This document shows, one piece after another, positions 1 to 8,576 of a stretch of DNA of 59,365 nt. Each line of letters begins with the position of its first letter. Position 1 is the first letter of the stretch. Made by a program: the position numbers and the translations under genes. Source of the DNA: Bifidobacterium hapali (GTDB lineage Bacteria; Actinomycetota; Actinomycetes; Actinomycetales; Bifidobacteriaceae); contig NZ_MWWY01000002.1 of assembly GCF_002259755.1 (NCBI RefSeq), positions 1 to 59,365 on the forward strand. Direction: 5' to 3'. The notes under the pieces are model-generated. The model saw nothing but the letters and a program-made list of their open reading frames with translations, had not been told where the DNA came from and ran no database searches.

Positions 1-721
1 TGATCAGGATCGTCTTTTCCCGGCTTGTCAGGTTGTCCGGGTCTGCGCCCGGCTCTTTTCCCACCAGTTCCGCCGATCCCTTCATGATCGCCAGCCTGAT
101 CTCCATCGCCCGGTATTCGGCGCGCAATCGCTTCAGATCGGCGTTCAGCGCGGCGATCTCGCCACGCAGCGCATCCGGATCCGTCTGTGGAGCGGCATCC
201 TCGCGTTCCGGTTCGTCCTTCGCCACCGCGGCCCCTTTCGTCTCGCCGAGCAATTGCCGCTTCCAGTTTCTCACGACTGATGAATCCACGCCCAGTTCTT
301 CCGCCGCCTGACGCGACCTCATCTCGCCGGACGCGACCCGGAGCACGGCCTCACGCTTGAGCTCCTCGGGTATGGGCCCATGGCACAGACGACGTTCGCC
401 CGGCGCGAGCTCGTCGATCCACGCGGCCAGCAGCGTCTTGCTCGGATACCCCAACCGGCGGATTGTACGGCTCGCCCGCCGCCCGTGCGTCAGATAATGA
501 TCCACTGCCGCCCGCTTCTGCTCCGCCGTGTAGCGCGCATACCGCTCCCCACGACTCGACGGCACCCCAGTCCTCTGCTCCTCGAGCCAGTCATGGTGCC
601 ACATGCGCAACGCTTCCCGACTGGGATAACCCAGCTCGCGGATCACATCCGCAGCGCAGCACTCGTACCGCACATACAACTCAACCGCACGCCGACGCTG
701 CTCCTTGCTGTACCTCGCCAT
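1..721 (-). CDS. IS3-family transposase OrfA (DNA-binding subunit), 3' truncated by window edge
   Basis: The reading frame runs from ATG at 721 to the left edge (240 codons) with no stop. The start is preceded by a strong AAGGAGG. The protein begins MARYSKEQRRRAVELYVRYE and holds helix-turn-helix regions: an N-terminal pair with the repeated pattern RxLGYPSxxxLxxW, and a later one (about residues 136-165) with the form EELKREAVLRVASGEMRSR followed by QAAEELGV. The end is charged and helical (RGEIAALNADLKRLRAEYRA), as in the leucine-zipper region of IS3-family OrfA proteins. In this family OrfA binds the ends and is joined to the OrfB integrase by frameshifting; that junction is not visible here. 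Confidence 0.85.
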   Translation of the reverse strand, partial: MARYSKEQRRRAVELYVRYECCAADVIRELGYPSREALRMWHHDWLEEQRTGVPSSRGERYARYTAEQKRAAVDHYLTHGRRASRTIRRLGYPSKTLLAAWIDELAPGERRLCHGPIPEELKREAVLRVASGEMRSRQAAEELGVDSSVVRNWKRQLLGETKGAAVAKDEPEREDAAPQTDPDALRGEIAALNADLKRLRAEYRAMEIRLAIMKGSAELVGKEPGADPDNLTSREKTILI

Positions 722-770
722 GGCCGTTTCCTCCTTGGATCACAGTCCAAGAAAACAGCACCACCCCCCA
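1..770 (-). mobile_element. IS3-family insertion sequence, left copy, cut by window edge
   Basis: An insertion sequence on the minus strand. Its upstream terminal inverted repeat lies at about 744-769; read inwards it starts GGGGGGTGGTGCTGTTTTC. The matching outer end of a second copy is at 58784 and starts GGGGGGTGGTGACGTTTTG. About 23 of the first 26 positions agree, which fixes the outer boundary. Only the orfA end is inside the window; orfB and the other inverted repeat would lie to the left. No target duplication can be checked because the far end is missing. Confidence 0.85.
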
Positions 771-783
771 CTGTCTGGATTGC

Positions 784-882
784 GTGGCAGAAAACGCTCA
801 CTGACACCCGTCTCAGTGAGAGAAAACCGCCACTAACAGAGGTGAGTGACGGAAAACGCTCGCTGGGGCGGGTTCGCTGACA
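784..882. repeat. Family A palindrome pair (about 50-bp units, 62-bp spacing)
   Basis: Two units start near 784 and 846. The first has a left arm GTGGCAGAAAACGCTCACTGA-like and a right arm complementary to GTGGCGGTTTTC, so it is a hybrid of the two arm types of this family. The second is decayed on its right side. They fill the gap between the IS end and the 3' end of the carbonic anhydrase gene. Other copies lie at 15827, 20629, 45222 and 55662. Confidence 0.75.
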
Positions 883-945
883 GGGGGAACCGAGGGAAGG
901 ATCAATGCCAGTTTTGGCTTAACAACCCCCAGAACCCCTAGCCGC

Positions 946-1683
946 CTAGAAACTCAACACCTCGACCTTGCCGGTGGACAGCTGGTAGCGTGCGCCGACG
1001 ATCATCAGTTGATCGTGAGCCAGCGCATCCTGAATCACCTCAGAACGCGTCACCAACTCCTCGATCGTGTGCGCAACATGCACGCGCTCGAAATCCTCGT
1101 GCGCATCCAACTCAGCTTGTCGCGCCTGCCATACCGACATACCAACCGACCGCAGCACAATCGACTCAGCCTCTGCAATCCGCTCATCCAGATCGTCAAT
1201 CGCGTCCGCAGCTTCCAGCGAACCAGCCGCATTGTCCGTCGTCGCCGCGATCATATCGTCCAACTCGTGCGCGGCCATGTCGATCGCACCGCAACCTTCG
1301 TGGCCGAGCACGACCAGCAAACTCACGTGCAGCTTCACCACCGCGTACTCAAGGCTTGCGATCACCGCGTCGTCCAGAATCTGACCAGCCGTTCGTACAG
1401 TGAACAGATCGCCGAGGCCAGCGTCAAACACGATCTCCGGTGGCACGCGCGAATCCGAGCACGACAGTACCGCCGCGTCCGGATTCTGCCGATCGATGAG
1501 CGACTCGCGCGTCGTCGTATCCTGCCACGGATGCTCCGGCTTGCCTTCCGCGAACCGGCGGTTTCCGGCCAACATGCGACTCCACGTCGAGTTTGCGGTC
1601 GATTCGTGCGGTTGATTTGTGGTGTCGGCGGAATCATACGCCGCGGCCGAAGCATTTTCCTGTTCGAACTGGTCTTCTGACAT
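946..1683 (-). CDS. Beta-class carbonic anhydrase
   Basis: Interconverts CO2 and bicarbonate in the cytoplasm. This could supply bicarbonate to the PEP carboxylase encoded at 5527-8280, but that link is inference. From the ATG at 1683 (245 aa) the zinc and catalytic residues are Cys75, Asp77 and Arg79 in SCSDSRVPPE, then His128 and Cys131 in GHEGCGAI, the normal beta-class set. The family core starts around residue 35 after an acidic, alanine-rich N-terminus. Two adjacent ATGs exist (1686 and 1683); AGGAG sits only one base from the first, so the second is preferred. The gene is divergent from ahpC. Family is certain; substrate partners are not shown by the sequence. Confidence 0.93.
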   Translation of the reverse strand: MSEDQFEQENASAAAYDSADTTNQPHESTANSTWSRMLAGNRRFAEGKPEHPWQDTTTRESLIDRQNPDAAVLSCSDSRVPPEIVFDAGLGDLFTVRTAGQILDDAVIASLEYAVVKLHVSLLVVLGHEGCGAIDMAAHELDDMIAATTDNAAGSLEAADAIDDLDERIAEAESIVLRSVGMSVWQARQAELDAHEDFERVHVAHTIEELVTRSEVIQDALAHDQLMIVGARYQLSTGKVEVLSF

Positions 1684-2061
1684 CATGCTCCTCTTCGACT
1701 GGGTCTAATTGATTGGGTCGATTGACTTGGTCCAAACGAGTCCATAAACGAATCCATAGTAGAACACGGGCGTTATGTGATGGGCGTTTCAGTCAGTATT
1801 TCCAGCGTTTCCATCAGCAGCTGATACCGCTCACAGTGCGCGAGCCAGCGACAAACGGCCGATCCGATGAGATTCACCGTCTCACAATCGCGATGTGATA
1901 ATTCTCATGTGCGCTTGCGGCACAGTTTTGTGCGTGGCGCGTGCGTTCAGGATACGATTAAATCAGTGTCCGAAGCGTCCGGCTTTCGGACGAAATCGTG
2001 AAACAGTTCACGCGTGCGCCGTCGTTGCGCATGTGCCGCGCTGTTTCGGAAAGGAACGATG
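1684..2061. other. Divergent intergenic region between carbonic anhydrase and ahpC genes
   Basis: This 378-bp gap must hold promoters for both genes. I see no tRNA, no strong hairpin and no convincing small ORF. A TACGAT at about 1957, with TTGTGC 19 bp upstream, is a weak promoter candidate for ahpC. Confidence 0.4.
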
Positions 2062-2625
2062 ATGACTCTTCTGCAGCACGAACTCACTGATTTCAAGGTC
2101 CAGGCATTCCAGAACAACGAATTCCACGAGGTCACCAAGGCCGACGTTCTCGGCCACTGGTCCGTGTTCTTCTTCTACCCGGCCGACTTCACTTTCGTCT
2201 GCCCGACCGAGCTTGAGGACCTCGCCGCCAAGTACGAGGACTTCAAGAAGATCGGCTGCGAAATTTACTCCGTGTCGACCGATACGCACTTCGTGCACAA
2301 GGCATGGCACGACGCGAACGAGAAGATCGCGAAGATCCAGTACCCGATGCTCGCCGATCCGACCGCACTGCTCGCGCGCGACCTCGACACCTACAACGAA
2401 GTTGACGGCATGGCCGAGCGCGGCGATTTCATCGTCAACCCGGAAGGTCGCGTGGTGGCGTACGAAGTGATCTCCTCGAACGTCGGTCGTAACGCGGACG
2501 AACTGCTGCGTCGCGTGCAGGCATCGCAGTTCGTGTACGAGCACGGCGATCAGGTCTGCCCGGCCAAGTGGCAGCCTGGTGAGGACACGATCGAGCCGAG
2601 CCTTGACCTCGTCGGCCTGCTCTGA
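2062..2625 (+). CDS. ahpC: AhpC-type 2-Cys peroxiredoxin
   Basis: Reduces hydrogen peroxide and organic peroxides with electrons from a flavoprotein disulfide reductase, almost certainly the product of the next gene. The peroxidatic cysteine is Cys47 in DFTFVCPTELEDL, and the resolving cysteine is Cys166 in QVCPAKW, as in typical AhpC. Length (187 aa) is normal. ATG occurs at 2059 and 2062; GGAAAGGA at 2048-2055 is 6 bases before 2062, and MTLLQHELTDFKV is the usual family start, so 2062 is chosen. A clear terminator follows at 2640, so ahpC can be transcribed without the reductase gene. Cytosolic. Confidence 0.95.
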   Translation: MTLLQHELTDFKVQAFQNNEFHEVTKADVLGHWSVFFFYPADFTFVCPTELEDLAAKYEDFKKIGCEIYSVSTDTHFVHKAWHDANEKIAKIQYPMLADPTALLARDLDTYNEVDGMAERGDFIVNPEGRVVAYEVISSNVGRNADELLRRVQASQFVYEHGDQVCPAKWQPGEDTIEPSLDLVGLL

Positions 2626-2639
2626 TCTGACGTATTCCA

Positions 2640-2668
2640 CGGCTCTCTCGCTTGAGGGAGCCGTTTTT
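2640..2668 (+). terminator. Rho-independent terminator after ahpC
   Basis: CGGCTCTCTC pairs with GAGGGAGCCG (one wobble) around a short loop and is followed by five T. It lies between ahpC and the reductase gene, so the latter needs read-through or its own promoter. Confidence 0.85.
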
Positions 2669-2700
2669 CATCTCTGTTTCTGTAGATAAGGAGCTTGTTC

Positions 2701-4671
2701 ATGACTGATACCAGCATTGACACCAGCAATCTGTACGACGTGGTCGTAATCGGCGGCGGTCCGGCGGGACTGACCGCGGGCCTGTATCTCGCCCGCGCTC
2801 GCTACCGTGTGCTCGTCCTCGAAAAGGACGATTTCGGCGGGCAGATCACCATCACCAACGAAGTCGTCAACTATCCTGGTGTGGGTCGCACGACCGGCCG
2901 CGCGCTCACGCAGACCATGCGTCAGCAGGCGAAGGATTTCGGCGCGGAATTCCTGTCCGCCGAGGCGACCGGTCTCGACGTCGACGGCGATATCAAAACC
3001 GTGCACACGTCGCGCGGTGACTTGAAAACGTTCGGTATTGTGCTCGCTACTGGCGCGTCTCCGCGCAAGCTCGGTTTCGAGGGTGAGGCCGAGTACGCAG
3101 GTCGCGGCGTCGCCTACTGTGCGACTTGCGACGGCGAGTTCTTCACCGGTCGCGAAGTGCTGGTCATCGGTGGCGGATTCGCGGCGGCTGAAGAGTCCGT
3201 GTTCCTGACGAAGTACGCGTCCAAAGTCACGGTGCTCGTGCGCGAACCGGACTTTACGTGCGATGCGTCCGTCGCGGCCGAAACGAAGCGCAATCCGAAG
3301 ATCGAAGTGCGGTACAACACGGTACTTGACGGCGTGACGGCTGGCCAGGGCGGTCTGCGCGAGGCCACGATTCGCAACGTTGCAACTGGCGAGAGTGAAA
3401 CGTGGAAGCCGGCCGACGACGGTACGTTCGGCGTGTTCGTGTTCGCTGGATACGTGCCCGCGACCGATCTCGTGCGCGGCATCGTCGAACTGGATTCGCA
3501 CGGATACGTCGTCACGCACGACTATCTCGAAACGTCGGTGCCGGGCGTGTACGCGGCCGGTGACCTGCGCGTCAAAAACTTGCGTCAGGTCGTCACGGCG
3601 ACCGCTGACGGTGCGATCGCAGCCGTCGAACTTGAGCGGTACGCGAAGTCGATGAGCGAGAAAACCGGCCTGGTTCCGCCGCGCCCGACGGCCTCGGCGT
3701 ACGAGCAGGCTGAGGCTGCGGCTGCTACCGCTGCTGCTTCTCCCGCGCAGTCCGGCACGACGCCGGCTCCCGCGCCGGTCAAGCGTAGTGCGGACGCGGC
3801 TGCCGCTGCCGGTGCGGCCGCGCGCAAGCCGGGCGAACTGTTCTCCGACGCGATCAAACAGCAGTTGAACGTGGTGTTTGGCCGCATGACTCGTCCGATT
3901 ACGCTCGCTCTTGAGCTGGATAACACGCCACTTTCGGCGGAATTGCAAGGATTTATCGGCGAGATGGTTGCGCTGTCTGACGGCAAGCTGAACTCGGTTG
4001 CGATAGATGCGGCTGGATTGGTCACGGCTGTGGATGGTGCGAATGTGCCGAGTGCGGTGGTTGTTGGTGAACCGGTGACGATTGCGCTGCCGGCCGGTTT
4101 CGAGGGTGCTGGCGCCGGTGACGGTGCCGCTGCTAGCGCAGCAGGCGATGATGAGTCGGTGCTGCCGGCCTACGGTTCGCTGGATGAGACTGGGCGTGCT
4201 GAGTTCGATGCGGCTGGTGTGCTCCCGGGTGCGCGGCCGTGCGTGCGACTGTGCGTGTGGGATGAGGATGCCGGGCGCTTGGTCGCAACCGGGCTTGCAT
4301 TCCACGGGGTGCCGAGCGGCCACGAGTTCAACTCGTTCGTACTTGGCTTGTACAACGCTGCCGGTCCGGGTCAGCCGTTGGATGATGATCTGCGGGCGCG
4401 CGCGGTTGCGGCAAGCCCGACCGACATCATGATCCTCGTCTCGCTCACCTGCACGATGTGCCCAGAAACAGTGCTCGCCTCGCAGCGCATTGCCTCGCTC
4501 AACCCGGGTGTACGTGCGGAAGCATACGACATCTCGCACTTCCCCGAACTCAAGGACGAATATGGTGCAATGAGCGTGCCGTGCATTGTCATCAACCGCC
4601 CTGATGGTTCGCAGCAGGTCGAATTCGGCAAGAAGAGCGTCACACAGATGCTCAGCCTGATTGGTGCGTAA
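2701..4671 (+). CDS. Thioredoxin reductase-like flavoprotein fused to a C-terminal AhpF-type double thioredoxin fold
   Basis: Probably passes electrons from NAD(P)H through FAD and two disulfides to AhpC. Residues 12-315 form a thioredoxin-reductase core: FAD-binding GGGPAG at 18-23, redox pair Cys140/Cys143 in YCATCDGEF, nucleotide-binding GGGFAAAEE from 157, and a second FAD motif GVYAAGDLR at 282-290. An Ala/Pro-rich linker spans about 326-376. Residues 380-656 resemble the N-terminal module of enterobacterial AhpF, with the active pair in TCTMCPE (Cys584/Cys587) and GHEFNSFVLGLYN before it. The domain order is thus the reverse of classical AhpF. The ATG at 2701 has AAGGAG seven bases upstream; the in-frame TTG at 2695 is too close. 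Coenzyme preference cannot be read with confidence. Confidence 0.9.
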   Translation: MTDTSIDTSNLYDVVVIGGGPAGLTAGLYLARARYRVLVLEKDDFGGQITITNEVVNYPGVGRTTGRALTQTMRQQAKDFGAEFLSAEATGLDVDGDIKTVHTSRGDLKTFGIVLATGASPRKLGFEGEAEYAGRGVAYCATCDGEFFTGREVLVIGGGFAAAEESVFLTKYASKVTVLVREPDFTCDASVAAETKRNPKIEVRYNTVLDGVTAGQGGLREATIRNVATGESETWKPADDGTFGVFVFAGYVPATDLVRGIVELDSHGYVVTHDYLETSVPGVYAAGDLRVKNLRQVVTATADGAIAAVELERYAKSMSEKTGLVPPRPTASAYEQAEAAAATAAASPAQSGTTPAPAPVKRSADAAAAAGAAARKPGELFSDAIKQQLNVVFGRMTRPITLALELDNTPLSAELQGFIGEMVALSDGKLNSVAIDAAGLVTAVDGANVPSAVVVGEPVTIALPAGFEGAGAGDGAAASAAGDDESVLPAYGSLDETGRAEFDAAGVLPGARPCVRLCVWDEDAGRLVATGLAFHGVPSGHEFNSFVLGLYNAAGPGQPLDDDLRARAVAASPTDIMILVSLTCTMCPETVLASQRIASLNPGVRAEAYDISHFPELKDEYGAMSVPCIVINRPDGSQQVEFGKKSVTQMLSLIGA

Positions 4672-4880
4672 GCGTAAAACTGCTGTAGTGGGGTGGGGGA
4701 CGTGCGTAGCGCGTCCTTAATTGCAGGATGAGCTGGCCGCGAAGCGGCCTGAGGGGTAGTTGCACCTTCGGAACGTTCCAAGGGTGTAATTACCCCTCAG
4801 TCGTCTACGACGACAGCTCGACCTGCAGTTTCAGATACGCTGCGCGCGTTTTGTTGGCTCGGACAAGGGGAGCCATTCTA
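4672..4880. repeat. Dispersed intergenic repeat R1 (GAGGGGTAGT hairpin)
   Basis: After the reductase gene comes a copy of a repeat found also at 34850, 44515, 47160, 50730 and 52785. Its core is a hairpin: CTGAGGGGTAGTTGCACC pairs with GGGTGTAATTACCCCTCAG (about 4748-4799), with flanks like CGTCTACGACGACAGCTCG. It may act as a transcription end for the reductase gene, though no clean T-run follows. Confidence 0.7.
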
Positions 4881-5019
4881 ACTTAGGGGTTATGTACGGG
4901 GCGGTTTGCTGATGTGATGCGTGTTCTGCCCCGCTCAGCGGCGATGTAGGGGCGGACGATGTGGTCCATTATGGGGTTGTTATGCGTTCTAACTCGGAAT
5001 TTTGGCCTGTTTTGTACCG

Positions 5020-5183
5020 TATCTTGCAGTTCTAGGTAATAATGGCTGGTATTCGAGGAACAAAAGAGGTTTCCGCTATGCCATCGATGTCGTACAAATG
5101 GCGGAATTGCAACGATTTGCATGTTTCTTGTTCAAGGGCTTGCTGTCGTATTAATACTGCGAAAAACCTAGAACTGCAAGATA
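5020..5183. repeat. MITE-like element, copy 1 (divergent interior)
   Basis: An 18-bp terminal inverted repeat, TATCTTGCAGTTCTAGGT at 5020-5037 and its exact complement at 5166-5183, bounds 164 bp. The same termini bound elements at 55274-55425 and 58530-58680, but the interior here is different and lacks their central palindrome. No coding sequence inside. No target duplication is obvious. Confidence 0.75.
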
Positions 5184-5343
5184 GCGTTGTATTTGCGCGG
5201 TGATGTGGGGTTGCAGGCGGTTGCGCGACAGAATTCTTGAAAGGGGAGATGGTGTGCCGGTAAGTGAGTATTGAGGCATTGATTGGGGGACGAATGCGAT
5301 GAGTGGTCGCGGCGACTTGCGGCGACTGCATCATCGAGAGAAA

Positions 5344-5384
5344 AAGGAAAGGGCTTCCGCTCATTGAGCGGAAGCCCTTTCCTT
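5344..5384. repeat. Perfect 41-bp palindrome
   Basis: Two 20-bp arms, 5344-5363 and 5365-5384, are exactly complementary around one base. The left arm reads AAGGAAAGGGCTTCCGCTCA. It is followed by GGACTGTTTTTCAAC, a motif that recurs twice in the hairpin at 5488. It could act as a terminator or as a structural site in the gap before ppc's 3' end. Confidence 0.8.
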
Positions 5385-5487
5385 ATGGGACTGTTTTTCA
5401 ACTGCTCGCCTTCGGCCCCTGCAATAAAGGACCTCACTGCGTTCGGACCTATTTCGACCTTCGCTTACCCTATCGGGTTCGCTCAGG

Positions 5488-5530
5488 CTGATGTTGAAAA
5501 ACAGTCCACCGGACTGTTTTTCAACATCAG
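5488..5530. terminator. 20-bp-stem hairpin overlapping the ppc stop codon
   Basis: Arms 5488-5507 and 5511-5530 are exactly complementary around a 3-base loop (the 3' part of the first arm is GTTGAAAAACAGTCC). The right arm covers the TGA of ppc (5527-5529). Being symmetric it gives a T-run inside the stem on both strands, so it may end ppc transcripts, but it is not a canonical terminator. Confidence 0.55.
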
Positions 5531-8280
5531 CCCGTGTTCTGCAGGCCGGCTGCGACACCCGAAACAGTGCACAGGATCAGGTAGATAAATCCAGCCTGTT
5601 GGCTCTGCGAGAGCTCTTCCTTATCCACCTTCTTACGCAGCGAACGCAACGCAAGCACCTGCGTGACGGACAGCGCATCCACGTACGGCGAACGCACGCG
5701 AATCGCCTGACCGAGCACATGACGATGCTGCAACGGCCACTTGTCGTTGACGATCTTGAGCACCCACTTCGTGGTCAACTCCATCTCGTCAAGCACCTTC
5801 TTCGACAGCTCATCGTTGTCGCCGAGCGCCAGATACATCTTGGCAATACGCTCGTCAGTCTTCGCCAGCGACATCTCGATGTTGTCGATGAACGTCGAGA
5901 ACAGCGGCCACTCTTCATACGCCTCGCGCAGCGTCTCCAAATCGCCAAACTGTTCGCACGCCGTACCCAAGCCGTACCAAGCAGCGAGGTTGATGCGCGC
6001 CTGCGCCCACGAGAACACCCACGGAATCGTACGCAAATCGTCGAGCGACTTCGCACCCAAACCGCGCTTGGCCGGACGCGAACCGATCGGCAGTAAGCCA
6101 ACCTCGGTCAGAGGCGTGACGGTCGAGAACCACGGCGCGAAGTCCGGCGTCTGCAGCAAATCGAGGAAGCGGTTGTGTGCAGCCTCATCCAACTTTGCCG
6201 TCATGTCCGCATACTTCGCGGTCATCTCAGTGTTCGTCTTCTCGACGCTCGGCGCAGACTGCAGCAGCGTGGCCGCCGCAACCGACTCGATATGACGCAC
6301 CGCGAGAACCGGGTTGCCGTAACGAGCGAAAATAACTTCGCCCTGCTCGGTCAGCTTGAAGCGGCAGTTCACCGAGCCCTTCGGCTGGGCAAGCACCGCG
6401 CGGTTCGCTGGGCCACCACCGCGGCCAACGGCACCGCCGCGGCCGTGGAACAGCGTCAGATCAATGTGATGACCTTCGGCCCACGCGACAATGCGCTGCT
6501 CGGCGGAATGCAGAGCGAGCGTTGCGGTAGTCGGACCGGCATCCTTCGACGAATCGGAGTAGCCGAGCATGACTTCCATCTTGTTGCCGGTGGCCTTGAG
6601 TCGCGCCTGCACTTCAGGAATCTTGACGATCTCCTCAAGCACGTTCACGGAATTCTCAAGATCTTCGAGCTGCTCGAACAGCGGAATCACGTCGATCGTC
6701 GGCACGTCTTCGGGATGCGCGAATGCAAGCCGGTTCAGCTCGTACACGTCGCGCACGTTCTGTGCGGACTTCGTGAACGAGATGATGTAACGGCGCGCAG
6801 CCTTGATACCGTTGCGCTTCTGGATCGAACCGAGCGCGCGGAACGTGTCGAGCACCTCGTGAGTCATCGGCTGGAGCGGGCCGCGTTCGCCGTGCAGACC
6901 ATGCTCGCGGATGTCTTCAAGCGCGCGCGAATGCACGACGGAATGCTGGCGGAACTCCATTTCGACCATGTGGAAGCCGAACGTTTCGGTCTGCCAGATC
7001 AGATCTTGCAGCGGGCCGTACGCGGAACGACGCGCACCAGCTGCGGCCAGCGAACGCTGCACGACCCTCAGATCAGCGAGGAAATCGTTGGCCGAGTGGT
7101 ACATGAGATCGGCGTCGCGCGCGATCGTGTAGTGCAGACGATCGGCCATGACCAGCATGACTGCGCGGTGCATTTCCTTGGTAGAGATGAGCGCGGCTTT
7201 GTCAGTCAGTCGCTCGCTCATTTCCTTCTGATGATTCCACAGGTTGAGCAGTTCTGCGCTGGCTGGCGTGGTACCAGTTTCCATCGTCAGGTTCTTGCCG
7301 ACCGTGCGCGTGGCCTCTTCGAGAGCGGCGATTACATGATCGGAGAACTTGCGGGCGACTTGACGGCTGACCTTCGCGGTGACGTTCGGGTTGCCGTCGC
7401 GGTCGGAGCCGATCCAGCTGCCCGGGTGGAAGAACGCGGGGCAAACCGGCTCGACGAGGCCGGCCTTGTCACCGAGCACCCAGTCGTCGAAGCGACGGTA
7501 GACGGCGGGAATCGTGGTGAACAGCGTGTTGTCGAAAATGTCGAGAATCGTGTCGGCTTCTTCAACAGGCGTCGGCTTCTTCAGCGCGATCGGCGACGTG
7601 CGGAACAGTGCATCGATCTCGTTGTACAGGCGACGGCTGTTTTCCTTGCGATCCGAACCGCCGAGCGCACGATGCTGCTCAAGCAGTTCCGCGATACGAC
7701 GAATCTTGCCCTCGACAGCCTTACGGCGAGCTTCGGTCGGGTGCGCAGTGAATACCGGATGGAACTCGAGTTTTTCGAGCAGATCTCGCGCCTTGGCTGG
7801 GCCCATCTCGTTGATGAGCTGGTGGTAGGCGGAGGTCATTTCGTTGACCGGATCGTACGCTTGGTCGCCGGAAACCTCGTTTTCACGCTGGCGCAGGACG
7901 GAGACGCGGTAGTTTTCCTCGCTCAAGTTCGCCAGATGGAAGTATGTGGTGAACGCGCGGGCAAGCAGTTGCGCGTCATGCAACGACATGGCATCGATGG
8001 TTTCCACAGCCTTTTTGAGACCGTCCTGATCGGGATTCGGGTCAACCATGCCTTCAAAATGCTCGGCGCTGGCTTCCACGGCGTAATTGCGTACCGTGTC
8101 GAATGTGGAAAGCAGATCGGGATCGAACTCCCCTAGCACATCGCGCAGGATGCGCAGACACAGATCCATGTCGTATTTGAGGGATTCGGGAAGATCACGC
8201 TCTTCGGGGCCTTTGGTCCCCAAACCGGACGTCACGATAGTGGCGTCGGCGGGCGTGATCTGCTGATCATTAGTTGTCAT
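5527..8280 (-). CDS. ppc: Phosphoenolpyruvate carboxylase
   Basis: Makes oxaloacetate from PEP and bicarbonate, the main anaplerotic reaction in bifidobacteria; it feeds aspartate-family amino acids and links to the carbonic anhydrase nearby. From ATG 8280 the protein has 917 aa, a normal length. Family motifs are present: the catalytic histidine in FTAHPTEARRKAV, GYSDSSKDAG, the glycine-rich loop FHGRGGAVGRGGG, and the invariant C-terminus ending QNTG. An upstream in-frame start at 8370 is rejected because AAGGAGGT lies directly before 8280 at 5-base spacing. The 3' end runs into a 20-bp hairpin. Cytosolic, tetrameric by family knowledge. Allosteric control cannot be inferred here. Confidence 0.96.
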   Translation of the reverse strand: MTTNDQQITPADATIVTSGLGTKGPEERDLPESLKYDMDLCLRILRDVLGEFDPDLLSTFDTVRNYAVEASAEHFEGMVDPNPDQDGLKKAVETIDAMSLHDAQLLARAFTTYFHLANLSEENYRVSVLRQRENEVSGDQAYDPVNEMTSAYHQLINEMGPAKARDLLEKLEFHPVFTAHPTEARRKAVEGKIRRIAELLEQHRALGGSDRKENSRRLYNEIDALFRTSPIALKKPTPVEEADTILDIFDNTLFTTIPAVYRRFDDWVLGDKAGLVEPVCPAFFHPGSWIGSDRDGNPNVTAKVSRQVARKFSDHVIAALEEATRTVGKNLTMETGTTPASAELLNLWNHQKEMSERLTDKAALISTKEMHRAVMLVMADRLHYTIARDADLMYHSANDFLADLRVVQRSLAAAGARRSAYGPLQDLIWQTETFGFHMVEMEFRQHSVVHSRALEDIREHGLHGERGPLQPMTHEVLDTFRALGSIQKRNGIKAARRYIISFTKSAQNVRDVYELNRLAFAHPEDVPTIDVIPLFEQLEDLENSVNVLEEIVKIPEVQARLKATGNKMEVMLGYSDSSKDAGPTTATLALHSAEQRIVAWAEGHHIDLTLFHGRGGAVGRGGGPANRAVLAQPKGSVNCRFKLTEQGEVIFARYGNPVLAVRHIESVAAATLLQSAPSVEKTNTEMTAKYADMTAKLDEAAHNRFLDLLQTPDFAPWFSTVTPLTEVGLLPIGSRPAKRGLGAKSLDDLRTIPWVFSWAQARINLAAWYGLGTACEQFGDLETLREAYEEWPLFSTFIDNIEMSLAKTDERIAKMYLALGDNDELSKKVLDEMELTTKWVLKIVNDKWPLQHRHVLGQAIRVRSPYVDALSVTQVLALRSLRKKVDKEELSQSQQAGFIYLILCTVSGVAAGLQNTG

Positions 8281-8576
8281 CAGACCTCCTTTGCTGAACT
8301 CCCGGTTGCTCGGTCTACCGGTCATCCGCGGCTCCTCCGCGGTTGTGTTGGCCGGCCGTTGCAAGCCCAAAGCCGTTGGTTCAACGGTTGTGGGGCTATT
8401 GTAAAACTCGCTAATCGACAGTTAGGTTACGAGTTTCGGGTTATGGAATTTATGGCTGTGCAGTGTCTGTGTGTGGACTGTGCGTGTCGCGCGTATATGA
8501 GACAGCTGTGTCCACGATACGGACTCAATTGTGGTCGTTTACCTGTTCGCCCACGGCGCGCGGTAAACCTGAAATC

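Noticed and set aside
2668..4539. 623-codon open frame opposite the reductase gene
   Set aside because: Arg/His-rich composition with no motif; an antisense shadow of a GC-rich gene.
6175..8136. 653-codon open frame opposite ppc
   Set aside because: Same reason: composition is that of a shadow frame, and ppc motifs on the other strand are unambiguous.
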